Notes: generated from the letters alone by a model not told the origin. A stretch of DNA of 64,000 nucleotides from Falciphora oryzae (GCA_000733355.1 JNVV01000044.1:91148-155147), one strand, 5' to 3'. Counted from the first letter of the stretch, positions 20,937 to 33,038 are shown. A program made the numbers and translations.

Positions 20937-23623
20937 TTAACAGTCATCGTCCGATTCCGAGTTTAATAATTCAAAGATTCGTGTTTCGCTTGGGGCTTCC
21001 GAAACGAGGCCTGCAATTTTAGCCCTTTTAGCTTGTAGCTGTTCCTCCTATTCGTTCGTCGCAAGGCGTTTAAGGATAAACTTGGCGCCGGCCGTCTTTG
21101 CCGGTGCAGGAGGGAGTTCTTTACCGTTAATGTCCTTTTTAGCGTAGCATTCCAACGTGTAGTGCCCTTCTTTTCCATAACGCCAGCAGTCGGCTTTGGC
21201 CAACTTTCGTGCGTCGATATCGCGTTGTTCGACCCCTTCGAGTGCTAGTTTGGTCGTAGTCCAAACGTTACTTTTCTTGTTGGCAGCTTTATCGTTGGCC
21301 CTTTTTCCGGAACGGGAGCTTGAGGATAGACTTTGGCTCTTGTCCTTAAAGCTTTTACCTTAGCGACGGCCCGCGTTCGAACGCTCCGAAGTCGAAACGG
21401 GCTCGTCTTTTCCCTTATCCTTCGGGGTTAGCCTAAGGTCCTGGAGCATAGCCTCGTGGATTTTGCCGGCTTCCTGGATTGCGGCGAAGAATTCTTCGTC
21501 CGTATCAAAGACTCCTCCGCAACGAGAATATACCAATTTGGTAATTTCCTTTGGGAGGGTGCGGGAAATGTGCTCCCTAAATATAACGCCCGACCATTGC
21601 ACCGCTTCGTTAAGGTCGAAAAGTTCAATAAAGTATTAAACGGTATCTCCCTTATACCTAAGCTCCCTTATCTTTTTAGCGTTACGGTGGTGTTCGGTAG
21701 CGTCCCGGAAGCGTTCCTATAGGGCCGCCGAATAAGCCCGCCAGTTATTTTCGAATTGTGCGCTTCGAAGGGACCGAAAGCGTTGATAGTGCCAAACTTG
21801 TGCGTTTTCCGTGAGTAGGGACCCGACCCAGTTAATTTTAACGGTATCGTTAAAAAAGCTTTCAACGTAGGTTTCCATATAGGAGGTAACGCGAAGCCAC
21901 CATGGCCTAAATTTAGCCAAATCCTTACCGTCGTAACTGGGGGGCTTATTAAGCTGGACTGGGTTAATAACGGCCGTAGGGATCGGACTACGCGGGCGAG
22001 CAGTTCCCTATTAGATAGCTTTAATAAGGTCCCGCAAATCGGGGTCCTTAAGGGTCCGTTTGTTATTTTCGGGGGCATCGTCGTTTAAGGAGGAGTCCGA
22101 AGGTTTTAAAGGTTTTAAAGGAATAGCAATATGCTCGGGGGTTTCGTTAAATAGCCCTTAGGAAAGCCCCTAAAAAAGTTTTCCGAAGCTTCCGGAGTGC
22201 CTAAAACCTGCCGTTACGGCTTTGTACTATTGTTAAGCAGCGGAGGCAGTAGCCCGAACTTGTTGCCGTCGGAGGTTATTAAACGATAGGGGGTCCTAAA
22301 GGTCCTAGCGTGATAATGCCGACGTTTTAAACGCCGGTTGGGGTAGCGGTTTCTCCGTGGAAGGAACGGGTTCCCCCTTTACTGGAGTGCTTTAACGTGA
22401 GCCCGGTGGAAGGGACGACCTTTGGAAGGCCGAAAGTACCGTAGCTGATCTAAGCCGCTTTCCTTATGCCGCAAATCGCCGACTTTCCCGTACGGCGTCC
22501 CTAACGAGCTGATGCGTTTGGGCCAATATGCGCCGTTCGGTATTAGTAAGGGCTTCGGGCGATACGTGCTCTTTAGTTAGGAGATCCTGGATTTAAACAT
22601 CCTTATTAACGGCCCAGTTAGTAACTCTTTTTTCGAAAGTGGAAAGTCGTGCTTATAGGTTTTGCAAATGGTTTTATTGGGCCCGAGTAACGTTCCGGAG
22701 CTAAACTAGGGCCTCCGAACGGGTTTGTTGCTTTTCGGCTAAAGTGGCAATCGTAGCCCAAACTTATTATGCAAATGCTTAGCTTTTTCCGATAATCCGT
22801 TGCCGGAATGCCTTTTATTAGTCGGCGGAAGCGATTAGGCCTTCTTTATATAAGGAAACGATGGTATTGTACGCGTGGGTGATGTGGTCGTAATAGGTTT
22901 TGATTTCGCGGATTTGTTCCCGATCGGCGAGGATTTCCTGGCTTATATTTTAAGATAGGGCCGAAATTGCTTCGTGCGTACTGATAAATTTCCGCTGGAT
23001 TTTAATCATCCAGCCCGGGGGATCTTAAAAGCGTTTTACGGATATAAGGGCTTATTATTCGAGGGCTATGCTAAAAGGGGGTGCCAAATACAGGATAAGT
23101 GCCCCTTAATCGTTAAACATAGGTATATCTTAACGTTCTTTCGGTACAGACCGGGAGGAGCCTTCGGGGGCTTTTCCGGCCGCTTTTTCAAATTAAGCCG
23201 GCATAATATCGGCAAATATATCGGAATCGCTAAGCAAAAAAGGGGATTTTATAGCCGGTATGCTAAAATCGCTTGGTAAGGAAGGAGATGTCGTTGCAAA
23301 CGAGATGAAGGGGTCCGGTTCCCTGTATTCCTAGGCAGCGTAAAATCCTAAAGGTACAAGGGAGAATTTCCGGCCTCTTTTGGAATCCCGTGGTTTCTCT
23401 AAAGCGATTAAAAGGGTGAAACGACCCTCCTATATATTCTTCTCGCTTTCACCCGTTCAAAAACACCGGTAACAGTCAAAATGTCTATAGTGTAGCCCCA
23501 AAGTTTTATTCGCTAAAGAAGGCAACAATTAAGGCTTAGGGGTACCAACTAACAGGGCCTCTCCAAAGCTTAGGAAGAAAGATAGTGAGGTTTCCGTCAA
23601 GGGGCAGAGCGTAGAAAGATTAT
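20937..23623 (-). pseudogene. Gypsy-2 gag, decayed
   Basis: Runs from the 5' LTR at 23624 to TAA at 20937-20939. The C-terminal half is best preserved (21360-21602: FREHISRTLPKEITKLVYSRCGG). The zinc knuckle is near 21140-21185 and lacks the intact first Cys/His set because of point mutations (ECYAKKD remains). The N-terminal part is broken by many TAA/TAG codons. Its last codons, in frame with pol, are GAC TGT TAA CAA CCA. Confidence 0.82.
23612..23623 (-). promoter_or_regulatory. Gypsy-2 putative self-priming primer-binding site (intact 12-mer)
   Basis: On the minus strand ATAATCTTTCTA starts one base after the 5' LTR. It is the exact complement of TAGAAAGATTAT in the 5' LTR at 23674-23685. 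This is the clearest copy of the arrangement in the window. Confidence 0.72.
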
Positions 23624-23624
23624 T

Positions 23625-23919
23625 TGTAACAAAAGGTTAAAGACGGCTTGGAGAAAGAATCTCTAAATTGCAGATAATCTTTCTATGGGCTCAAAAGATG
23701 CTTAAGGAGGAAGGAATCTCTCGTAAAGGACATAGGAGATGGCAGGGTTTATATAAACCCTTTGTAATCCGTGCGAAGTATCGAGTACATGATTCACACT
23801 GCCTTCCGACCTTCACCGCTTAGCCTCAAGGCCGTTAACCGCTTATGCGGGTCTTCAAACCTCCGTGAGGCCGACTCGTAATGCCAACTAGTTAGGTCCA
23901 CGGGTTTTTCCGTGTGACA
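23625..23919 (-). repeat. Gypsy-2 5' LTR (subfamily B)
   Basis: 295 bp, TATA-like GGTTTATATAAACC on the minus strand near 23745-23760, then the 12-mer at 23674-23685 that pairs with the primer-binding site. Confidence 0.93.
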
Positions 23920-24846
23920 ACGGGGTCTTATCGTTTGTTAGTGCTGGACGGCCACAAAAGCTACCATTTGACGGATTTCGAACTTTATTGCCAAAAATAT
24001 AACATTATTACGCTTTGCATACTTCCGTATTCGTTTTACTTTTTTTAGCCGCTTAACGTTGGGTGTTTCGGCCCAATAAAGCGGGCGTACGGTCGATAAA
24101 TCGAAAATTTAATAAGGTTATACGTTAGCCACGTAACTAAAGTCGAGTTCCTTTCGGCGTTTAAAACGGCATTTTTTAATTCCATAACCAAAGAAAATAT
24201 TTAAAAAGGCTTTCGAAGGGCTGGCTTTGCTCCTTTCAATCCGGATTTAGTTTTGGAAAAGCTGGATGTGAGGTTACAGATTCCAACTCCCCCGAGGACG
24301 CTTTTAAACGACCCCGAACTTTGGACCTTTAAAACGCCCCGGACGGTTAGGGAAGCAACTTCGCAATCCGAACATATTAAAATTTAGATTTCCAATTACT
24401 AAAGCAGCTTTCCGATATCTATATTAGCGGTTGTAGATTAGTTTGCGAAAGGGGCGAAGGCAATTATGTATCGGGTTAACCTTTTGGAAAAAAAAGTGCT
24501 TTAAATTACGAAAGGCGAACGAAGCACTAAGCAAACGCCAGAGGGCTAAAAAAATACGTGTCCAATTTGGAGGGTCACTTACCATTAACGAAGTACGAGA
24601 TGTTTTAAACCAGTAGGAGCTGGATAGGCAGCTATAGCAAAAAATGCGCGATTATGGTGTCCAAGAAAGGAAGGCGACGACGATTCGTCAGCGATATAGC
24701 ACTTGCGGCAAAACCGGACACAATACGCGCACCTGTTAAAAAAAGTGGAAATATCCGATGTATACAGTTCTAAATAGTTTGAATGGATTGCTGGCGTTAT
24801 TGGGTTGGCATGCGCGTTAATTGACTAGAGGTCGGGTGTGGGTGCG

Positions 24847-25141
24847 TGTTACACGGAAGAACCCGTGGACCTAACTAGTCGGCATCACGAGTCGGCTTTA
24901 CGGAGGGTCGAAGACCCGTATAGGCGGTTAACGGCCTTAAGGCCAAGCGGTAAAGGTCGGAAAGCAGTGTGAATCATGTACTCGATACTTCGCACGGATT
25001 ACAAAGGGTTTATATAAACCCTGCTATTTCCTATATCTTTTACGAAAGATTCCTGCCTCCTTAAGCATCTTTTGAGCTCATAGAAAGATTATCTGCAATC
25101 TAAAGATTCTTTTTCCAAGCCGTTTTTAACCCCTTGTTATA
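24847..25141 (+). repeat. Gypsy-3 5' LTR (subfamily B)
   Basis: 295 bp, starts TGTTACACGG and ends TTGTTATA; both ends carry transitions relative to the family consensus. Confidence 0.92.
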
Positions 25142-25142
25142 A

Positions 25143-27868
25143 ATAATTTTTCTTTGCTTTGCCCCCTAACGGAAGCCTTACTATCTTTCCTCCTAAGCTT
25201 TAGAAAGGCCCTGTTAGTCGGCACCCCCAAGCCCTAACTGTTGCCTTCTTTAGCGAATAAAACCCTGGGGCCACACCATAAACATTTTAACTGTTACCGG
25301 TGTTTTTAAACGGGTAAAAGCGAAAAGAATATACAAAAAGGTCGTTTCAGCCTCTTAGTCGCCCTAACGAAATCACGGGATTGCAAAAGAAATCGGAAAT
25401 TCTCCCTTGTACTTTTGGGATTTTACGCCGCCCAGGAATATAAGGAACCGGACCCCTTTATTTCGTTTGCAACAACGTTACCCTCGCTACCAAGTGATTT
25501 CGGCATGCCCTTCGTGGAAGCGGCTAAATCGACGGTTTTTATTTCACCTTTGGGACTACTGGAATCCCCAAAACCCGTCGACGCTATGCCAATCCAATCG
25601 GCGAAAGCGGCCGGAAAGGCCCCGGAAGCCCCGTTTCGGCAACCCACGCTAAAAGAACGTTAGGATACCCCGATGCTTAACGTAAAAGGGGCATTTATCC
25701 TTTATTCTGCACCCCCTTTTAGCGTAGCCCTCGAACAATACGGCCTTATATCCGTAAGGCGCTTTCCGGATCCCCCGGGCTGGATGACCGAAATCCAGCA
25801 GGAATTTATCAATACGCACGAAGCAATTTCGGCCCTATCCCGAAATGTAAGCCGGGAAATCCTGGCCGATCGGGAACAAGTCCGCGAAATTAGGACCCAT
25901 TACGACCGCATCACCCACGCGTACAATACCGTCGTTTCTTTATATAAAAAAGGCCTAATCGCTTCCGCCGACTAACAAAAGGCATTCCGGCAACGAATTA
26001 TTAGCAAAAACCAAGCATTCGCACAACAAATTTGGGCCACGGTCGCCACTTTGGCCGGAAAATAACAAACCCGTTCGGAGGCCCTAATTCAGCTTCGGGA
26101 CGTTACTCGGGCACAGCAACAACACTTTTATAACCTACAGGCCCAACTTTCCACCTTTAAGGAAAAAGTTACTAACTAGGCCGTTAATAAGGATGCCCAA
26201 ATCTAAAATCTTTTAATTAAAAAGCATATTTCGCCCGAAGCTTTTACTAATACCGAACGGCGCATATTAGCCCAAACGTATCAACTCGTTAAAAATGCCG
26301 TACGAAAAAGCCGGCGACTTGCAGCATAAAAAAAGCGGCCTAAATCAGCTACGGTACTTTCGGCCTTTTAAAAATCGTCCCTTCCACCGGGCTCACGTTA
26401 AAGCACTCCAGTAAAAAGGGAACCCGTCCTTTCCACGGAGAAACCCCTACCCCAATCGGCGCTTAAAACGCCGGCATCATCACGCTAAAGCTTTTAAAAC
26501 CCCCTATCGTCCGATAACCTCCGACGGCAACAAGTTCGGGCTACTGCCTTCGCTGCCCAACAACAGTACAAGGCCGTAACGGCAGGTCCTAAGCATTCCG
26601 GAAACCTCGGGGGACTCCTTCAAAGGCTTCCCCAAAGGCCACCTAACGAACCCCCCGAACATATTACTATTTCTTCAGAACCTTCAAAACCTTCGGACTC
26701 CTTCTTGGACGACGACGCCCCCGAAAATAACGGACGGGCCCCTAAAAACCCCGATTTACGGGACCTTATCCGAACCATCCAACAGGGAACTACTCACCTG
26801 CGTAATCCGATCCCTACGGCCGTTATCAACCCGGTCCAGCTTAATAAACCACCCAGTTACGACGGCAAAAACCTAGCTAAATTTAGGCTATAATGGCTTC
26901 GTGTTACCTCTTATATAAAAATTTACGTCAAAAGCTTCCCTAACGACACCGTTAAAATCAACTAGGTCGGGTCCCTACTTACGGAAAACGCACAAATTTA
27001 GCACTATCAACGCCTTCGGTTTTTTCGAAGCGCGCAATTCGAAAATAACTAACGGGCCTATTCGGCGGCCTTACAGGAACGCTTCCGGGACGCCACCGAA
27101 CACCACCGCAACGCTAAAAAAATAAAAGAGCTTAAATACAAAGGAAATACCGTCTAGTACCTCACTAAGCTCCTTAACCTTAACGAAGCGGTCCAATGGT
27201 CCGGCGTCATATTCAAAGAGCACATTTCCCGCACCCTCCCAAAGGAAATTACCAAATTGGTATATTCCCGTTGCGGAGGAGTTCCCGATACGGACGAAAA
27301 ATTCCTCGCCGCAATCCAAAAGGCTGGCAAAATCCACGAGGTTATGCTTTAGGACCCGGGGCTAACCCCGAAGGATAAAGGAAAAGACAAGCCCGCTTCG
27401 ACCCCGGAACGCTCGAACGCGGGCCGTTAAGGCAAAGGCTCCAAAGACAAAAACCAAAGTCCATCCTCAAGCTCCCGGTCCGAAAAGAGGGCCAACGATA
27501 AAGCTGCCAACAAGAAAAACAACGTTTAAACTACGATTAAACTTGCACTCGAAGGGGTCGAACAACGCGATATCGACGCACGAAAGTTGGCCAAAACCGA
27601 CTGCTGGCGCTGCGGGAAAGAAGGGCACCATACGTTGGAATGCTACGCCAAAAAGGACACTAACGGCACGGAACTTCCTCCTGCACCTGCAAAAACGGCC
27701 GGCGCCAAATCCATCCCTAAACGCCCTGCAACGGACGAACGGGAGGAACAGCCACAGGCTAAAAAGGCCAAAATCGCCGGCCTCGTTTCGGAAGCCCTGG
27801 AAGGAAACGCCCTTACCGGATCCCGAATCTTCGAGCTGTCAAATTCGGAATCAAACGATGACTGTTAA
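25143..27868 (+). pseudogene. Gypsy-3 gag, decayed
   Basis: Open blocks: 25415-25663 (FAATTLPSLPSDF-type N-terminal region), 25673-25975 (PGWMTEIQQEFINTHEAISALSRNVS), 26705-26893 (RDLIRTIQQGTTHLRNPIPTA) and 27587-27868. The last block has an intact CCHC knuckle, CWRCGKEGHHTLEC, followed by a Lys/Ala-rich tail. It ends GAT GAC TGT TAA (27866-27868), and the same frame continues as pol. TAA/TAG codons at expected Gln/Trp positions break the rest. Confidence 0.85.
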
Positions 27869-30800
27869 CAACCATCGACCGTCGCTGCTGCCCGAAGGCC
27901 CCTAACGGATAAGGAGCTCGCAAGGCCGATTCTCCGTATGTATATACGGGCAAAGGGATCGAAGGAAATACCTATTCGGGTCCTTTTAGACGGAGGCAGC
28001 GATACGAAGGTTATTTCGGACAAAATAGCCAAGCAGCTTCCAAGGCATTTGGTCGACAAAGCTATTCCCCGCATTATAACTACCTTTTTAGGGGCGGTCG
28101 AACTAAAGGCCGGAAAGCAACTAGTAGTCGACGTTACCTTCCGGCACAAAACGCACTATTCCACGGAAACGTTCGAAGTTAATCTTACGGATCCAAATTG
28201 CGACGTTATCCTACCCTTCGCATAGCAAAAGCAACACCCACCGTTGGGCTTATTGGATCGCGACCTTCGGGATATCCGTATGGATTCGGACAAATGCCGG
28301 AAATGTAACAAACCCCGGGCCCGAAAGCCGCCGGATTTACGGCCACTTAAAGGCTTACGCTTTCGGGAAAATATAAAAACAGTCGAGCTTGCGACTATTG
28401 CCGCCATTAAATACGGGCATAGTATTCCTTCCCTTAAGGAAGTGGCTAAAGCAGATTTAAACGGCTTCGAATCGGTATTAAAGGAGTTTAGGGAATTCCT
28501 TCCTATTATAACGGAAGCGGCCGCTACACGCTTTCCCGATCATTAGCTTTGGGACCACGAAATTCACTTAAAGGAAGGAGCCCAATTAACCCATAAACCC
28601 CTATACCAAATGAGCTAAAGGGAACTGGACGTTTTAAAGCCTTGGCTGGGAAAGCATATGCGAACCGGCAAGGTTAAGCTATGCAAAACTGCTAACAGTT
28701 CGCCCCTTATATTCGCACAAAAAAAAACCCCTTGATCCTTTAAGGGTAGTGGTCGACTATAAGGACGTTAACGCTAAAACGATCCCGATTCGGTGCCCCA
28801 TCCCGCTCATTACGGAGCTCCAGGATCGATTTCGAAATGCCAAATAAATAACGAAAATCGACCTTAAAACCGGGTTTAACCTGATTCGAATAAAAGAAGG
28901 CCACGAATGGCTTACAGCTTTTCGTTGCAAGTACGAAATCTTCGAATTCACGGTTATACCCATAGGCCTTATTAACGCCCCCGCCACCTTCTAAAGCATA
29001 ATAAACCATATCTTTATAAACCTTATCGATGCCGGGCTCTTTGTATATTTGAATAACCTTTTAATATACGCCGAAACCAAAGAACAACACGACGATTTAG
29101 TAAAAGAGGTGCTTCGCTGCTTTACTAAGCACAATTTGGCCGTGGCCCCTCGCAAATGCGTTTAGGGGGTGTACGAAGTCGAATTCCTTGGTCATATAAT
29201 AGGACCCGACGGCATTGCAATATCCAAAGATAAAGTGGACTTTATTGTGCAATAGGAAGCTCCCAAATGCTTTAAGGATTCCCAATCCTTTATTAGCTTC
29301 GCCAACTTTTACAAAAGGTTTATTAAAAGGTTTTCCGGAATCGTTAAGCCTATAACGACGGCTAACGCCCTGTTAAAAAGCCAATAGCGATGGACCCCCG
29401 AAATGGACTAGGCCTTCGAGGCTTTTAAAGTCGCTTTCGTTTCGCCTCCGATATTCCGGCATTTCGATCCGTTTCTCCCGGCGTAAGTTGAGGTAAACGC
29501 TTCGGACTTTACCTTTGGAAAGGTACTATCCTAAAGGGACCCCGAAACCAACAAACTGCACCCCGTTGCCTTCCATTCGCGCAAAATGTCACCCGCCGAA
29601 ATCAACTATAAAATCCACGATAAAGAACTTTTAGCGGTCGTCGACTATTTCGCTAGGTGGAGGCATTACTTCGAAGGGGCAAAGCACCGGATAAAGGTTT
29701 ATACGGATTACCGGAACCTCGAATATTTCCTAACGGCCAAAGTCCTTAATTAAAGGCAAGCCAAATGGGCATAATAGTTGGCTGGTTATCAGTTTATAAT
29801 TAACTACCGGCCAGGAATGCAAAATAAAAAGGCCGATGTGCTGTCGAAATTACCCCAGCACAAGCCTAAGAAAAGGGGGAGTAAGGATCAGCCGATTACA
29901 ACGATCCTGTAAAAAAAACATTTCCTAATAAGAATTTCGGCCCTAAAGGGATAAGGAAAAGCCCGGCCGCAAGGAGCATTTTCCTTCCTTTTATCCCCAA
30001 GCCGGCTTTGCAGTATTCCAGTTCTAAAATGGGTTACGGAATTTACTAACAAAGTTAAACAAACTGGTATTACGGATCCCGAATACCATGGCCGCTTCCA
30101 AAAGCCCGAAAAGGGTGAAAAAGTTAAGGATGGCCTCCTTTATTATAAAAAAAAACTGTGGGTGCTAACGGAAGCCTTGCAAAAGGAAATTCTCGAATCC
30201 GAACATAACACAAAAATCGCTAAACATATGGGTATGGATAAAACCCTCGAGTTAATTACTCGGCACTTTTGGTGGCCTAATATCGAAGTAAAAGTCCGGG
30301 AATACGTAAAGGGATGCTTGGAGTGCTAACGCAATAAGGCCCTAAAGCATGCCCCCTTTGGACTCCTACAACCTATGGAGCTGCATTACCAGCCCTGGAA
30401 AACGGTAGCTATGGACTTTATTACGAACCTCCCTTTAAGCGATAGGTGTGATTCAATCTGGGTAATAGTAAACCCCTTTACCAAAATGGCGCATTTCGTC
30501 CCCCTTAAAATCGAAAGTAAAAAATCGGATAACCTTATCCGCATTTTCGCTAAAAAATACTAGCGATTGCACGGTATGCCTTTAGATATTATCTTTAATA
30601 AAAATTCTAAATTTACGAGCTATTTGTGGAAAGATTTCTTCCGTTTGGTAAGCATTAAGCCAAAAATAAGCATTGCCTTCCATCCCCAAACGGATAAACA
30701 AACTAAAAGGCTTAACTAAAGCCTAAAAGCTTACTTTAGGTTTTTCGTAAATTACGAAATAACTAATTGGGTTAAGCTGTTACCTACGGCGGAATTTGCT

Positions 30801-31591
30801 TATAATAATATATTTTCGGCAAGTACTTCTATTACTCCTTTTTTCGCCAACTACGGGTACCATTTAGCTTTTAATAATCCCCCTTTCCCAGGACGAGTAC
30901 GCAATCTAGCAAGCCAACTTTACCGGCATTGGATGACCTAGGTGCACGAAAAAGCCAAACAATACTTCGAAAAAGCCCGGGAACGAATAAAGCATTGGGC
31001 TAACAAAAGGAGAAGCCCTTCGCCGGTCTTTACGAAAGACAGTTCGTTATATTAAACGCCTGGCATATAAAGACCCGTCGCCCCGCTAAGAAACTCGATG
31101 CTAAAATGCTCGGGCCCTTTCGGATCCTTAAGGTTATTTTTCCCACGGCGGTACGACTGGCCCTGCCTAAAACCTGGAAAATCTATAACGCTTTCCACGT
31201 ATCCTTTATCGAACCCTACCGCTTTAGCATTTAGGCACGACCTAACCTTAACCAGGTATTGCGGGAGGCCCCTTCGGTTATAGGAGATTTCGTTATAAAG
31301 AAAGTTATGGATTTTATGGATATAAGCGGGAAAGTTCGTTACTTTGTCCAGTGGGAGGATTACCCACGCAAAAAGGATTGGACGTAGGAACCTTAGGAGC
31401 ATTTCGATACCGACGGATTTAAGCAGCACGTTATTGCTTTTCATCGGCTTAACCCCGATAAGCCTAAGGACCCCCGCGTGCTATAAGACATAGGCACGGC
31501 CGCATCCTTTAAGCGGGCTTCGGAAGGTTTCGAAACGCGCCTTAGGAAGAGGAGGATAGTATTATACGGAAGAACCCGTGGACCTAACTAG
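27869..31591 (+). pseudogene. Gypsy-3 pol, decayed
   Basis: Protease 27938-28225 (IRVLLDGGSDTKVISDKIA) is open. Spacer with CRKCNKPRARK near 28300. Reverse transcriptase 28740-29080 contains stops and loses two bases near the A-run at 28716-28735. RNase H 29490-29760, integrase zinc block near 30210-30330, integrase core 30375-30563 and onward to about 30760, GPF and chromodomain 31095-31450. The stop falls inside the 3' LTR (31589-31591). Many stops are TAA/TAG. Confidence 0.88.
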
Positions 31592-31854
31592 TCGGCATTA
31601 CGAGTCGGCCTTACGGAGGGTCGAAAACCCGCATAGGCGGTCAACGGCCTTAAGGCTAAGCGGTGAAGGTCGGAAGGCAGTGTGAATTATATATTCGATA
31701 TTTCGTACGGATTACAAAGGGTTTATATAAACCCTGCCATCTCCTATGTCCTTTACGAAAGATTCCTGCCTCTTTAAGCATTTTTTGAGCTTATAGAAAG
31801 ATTATTTGCAATTTAGAGATTCTTTTTCCAAGCCGTCTTTGACCCTTTGTTACA
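31560..31854 (+). repeat. Gypsy-3 3' LTR (subfamily B)
   Basis: 295 bp. Its first bases read TATTATACGG in place of TGTCACACGG, all explained by transitions. Followed by target duplication gtgcg. Confidence 0.92.
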
Positions 31855-31914
31855 GTGCGCGACTCGGTGGTTTACGCGACTCGGTGGTTTACGCGACTCG
31901 GTGGTGAACCACGT
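31855..31914 (+). repeat. pogo-2 3' terminal region with three iterated motifs
   Basis: The motif CGCGACTCGGTGGT occurs three times, about 17 bases apart, ending in TGAACCACGT. Other pogo-family ends here carry two copies of the related CGACTCGCTTG. The spacing suggests iterated transposase-binding sites. Confidence 0.75.
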
Positions 31915-31916
31915 TA

Positions 31917-32005
31917 TGCTTTTTTCAAAAATCTTAAAAACCGCCGGTTTTTATGATTAGTATGGGAAAAAACTAAAAAACCTTTTGTATTAAACAGCCC
32001 CTTAG
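31917..32005 (-). repeat. Terminal fragment of the DUF6589/RecQ element family
   Basis: Read on the minus strand from about 32005: GGGGCTGTTTAATACAAAAG, then T-rich sequence, CCCATACTA and AAAAACCG. This matches the order at the right end of the 32413-39427 element and the left end of the 42446-43135 element. TTA lies just outside, as expected for this family. pogo-2 inserted into this fragment, so any remainder should continue below 15719. Confidence 0.6.
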
Positions 32006-32008
32006 TGC

Positions 32009-32409
32009 GGCGGAATCCGGTCCAGGAAGCGAATGCCAAGACTGCCTGTTCGCGCCCGCTTGCCCCTAATAGACTTCACTGTCTTCAGCCGCACCTGCTA
32101 GACGGCGAAGGGCATTGCAGAAACGCCCAAGCTACGATGTATTCGGGTGGTTTATTAACTTGCTTCATTCTAAGCGCTCGCAAGCGGACAGGTACGCCGG
32201 GCTACTTACCTTTCCCCGCGACAAAAAGGGATGTTTAGTGTTTGGCCACTCGCCTAACGGCGTTAGAAACAAACCGTGATGCGCTTGATAGCGCGAGCTG
32301 TGTGCCGAAATGTCGGTGCCCTTCAACGCTGACGACACGGGACACATTTGCGATGTGCACATTGTCCTACACCGTCCGGGCTTTTTCAATGTTAAAACTG
32401 GTTTTTCCC
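32009..32409. other. No recognised gene; target region of the DUF6589/RecQ element
   Basis: Less decayed, GC-richer sequence than the Gypsy copies. No open frame with recognisable motifs or domain. It ends with TAA at 32410-32412, the target duplication of the large element. Confidence 0.5.
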
Positions 32410-32412
32410 TAA

Positions 32413-33038
32413 GGGCCTGTCCTAGACTATTAGTTTTTTAGTTTTTTGACCCCCCTTGCCGGTTTTTTGGATAAGCGAGGATCGTCACAAGGGGCCCTGC
32501 AATAAAAAATGTACCTTTATAAAAAGGCTCTTCCCGGCCACGCACCCTTTTTCTCCCGCACCCAACCCCACCCCGGTATCGATCGCCATGCAATTTTTTA
32601 TAGCGCACCCACACAAAACGGACATGGGCTTCAAAAGGGAAGCATTTACAGCACGGGCGCGTCAATTGACACCTCTGCACCTCTGCACCTCTGCACCTTT
32701 GCACCTTTGCACTTTTATTTGCACCTCTACTTGCTAGTCTCAGTGGCTCAGACCAGATAAGGGGCGAAGGTCACACAAGTCACTTTTTCTCCACTCCCAG
32801 CCACAGCATTAATTTAACCAATCATAATCCCCACACAACTTCGCCGCCATCTGGTCTGAGGTCGGATGGTGCGAAAAGCGTTATTGATTTTCTAAATCCC
32901 ACCAAACTACCAAACCACCAAAATTGCATTTTTCCATTCCCCCTACCATACCACGCGTGCAATTCGCATCTACCAGGCGATTTATTCGAATCTGCGCCTA
33001 CGAAAATTAAAATTCCTACTATTTCTGCAATCTTTGCA
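32413..33038. promoter_or_regulatory. Left subterminal region, upstream of the DUF6589-like gene
   Basis: Contains a TATA-like TATAAAAAG at about 32517-32525, a CACCTCTG-type microsatellite (about 32668-32730), and a 12-base inverted repeat, CTCAGACCAGAT (32747-32758) and ATCTGGTCTGAG (32849-32860). About 100 bases from 32450 are similar to the right end of the miniature element (minus strand of 43020-43110), including CAATAAAAAATGTACCTT. Confidence 0.6.

Larger units (their letters stand above)
16928..23919 (-). mobile_element. Gypsy-2: chromovirus-type element inserted in pogo-2
   Basis: LTRs of 295 bp (subfamily B) flank gag and pol on the minus strand. Target duplication acggg is at 16923-16927 and 23920-23924. 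Both flanks belong to the pogo-2 transposase. Many TAA/TAG codons and one frame change in the A-run at the start of reverse transcriptase show it is dead. Confidence 0.95.
15819..24739 (+). pseudogene. pogo-2 transposase, split by a solo LTR and Gypsy-2
   Basis: Start ATG at 15819. N-terminal helix-turn-helix and CENP-B-like regions (KLTESEKEALVKYIFELD; NWVARFVKRRPELS, 15993-16181). The DDE part resumes after the solo LTR with DIYNFDETGF (about 16595). After Gypsy-2 come LLVLDGHKSYHLTDFE and a block ending PLNVGCFGPIKRAYG, matching the second Asp and the PLDVGCF motif of pogo enzymes. The C-terminus is a coiled basic region and a CCHC-like knuckle, STCGKTGHNTRTC (first Cys changed to Tyr), stopping at 24737-24739. 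Stops, frame changes and insertions make it inactive. Confidence 0.82.
24847..31854 (+). mobile_element. Gypsy-3: chromovirus-type element inserted near the 3' end of pogo-2
   Basis: LTRs of 295 bp (subfamily B) flank gag and pol on the plus strand. Target duplication gtgcg is at 24842-24846 and 31855-31859. The right flank continues directly into the pogo-2 terminal repeats. Heavily RIPped in pol, but the gag C-terminus and protease remain open. Confidence 0.95.
15721..31914 (+). mobile_element. pogo-2: pogo/Fot1-like transposon carrying three nested LTR insertions
   Basis: Left terminal repeat ACGTAGTTCA at 15721 and right terminal repeat ending TGAACCACGT at 31914, with TA duplications at 15719-15720 and 31915-31916. 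Transposase pieces before 16290, between 16591 and 16927, and from 23920 to 24846 join into one plus-strand reading once the solo LTR (16290-16590), Gypsy-2 and Gypsy-3 are removed. The element itself would then be about 1.9 kb, like pogo-4. Confidence 0.9.

Noticed and set aside
32668..32730. CACCTCTG repeat as a CRISPR-like or gene-coding repeat
   Set aside because: Short perfect units without spacers; a simple microsatellite.
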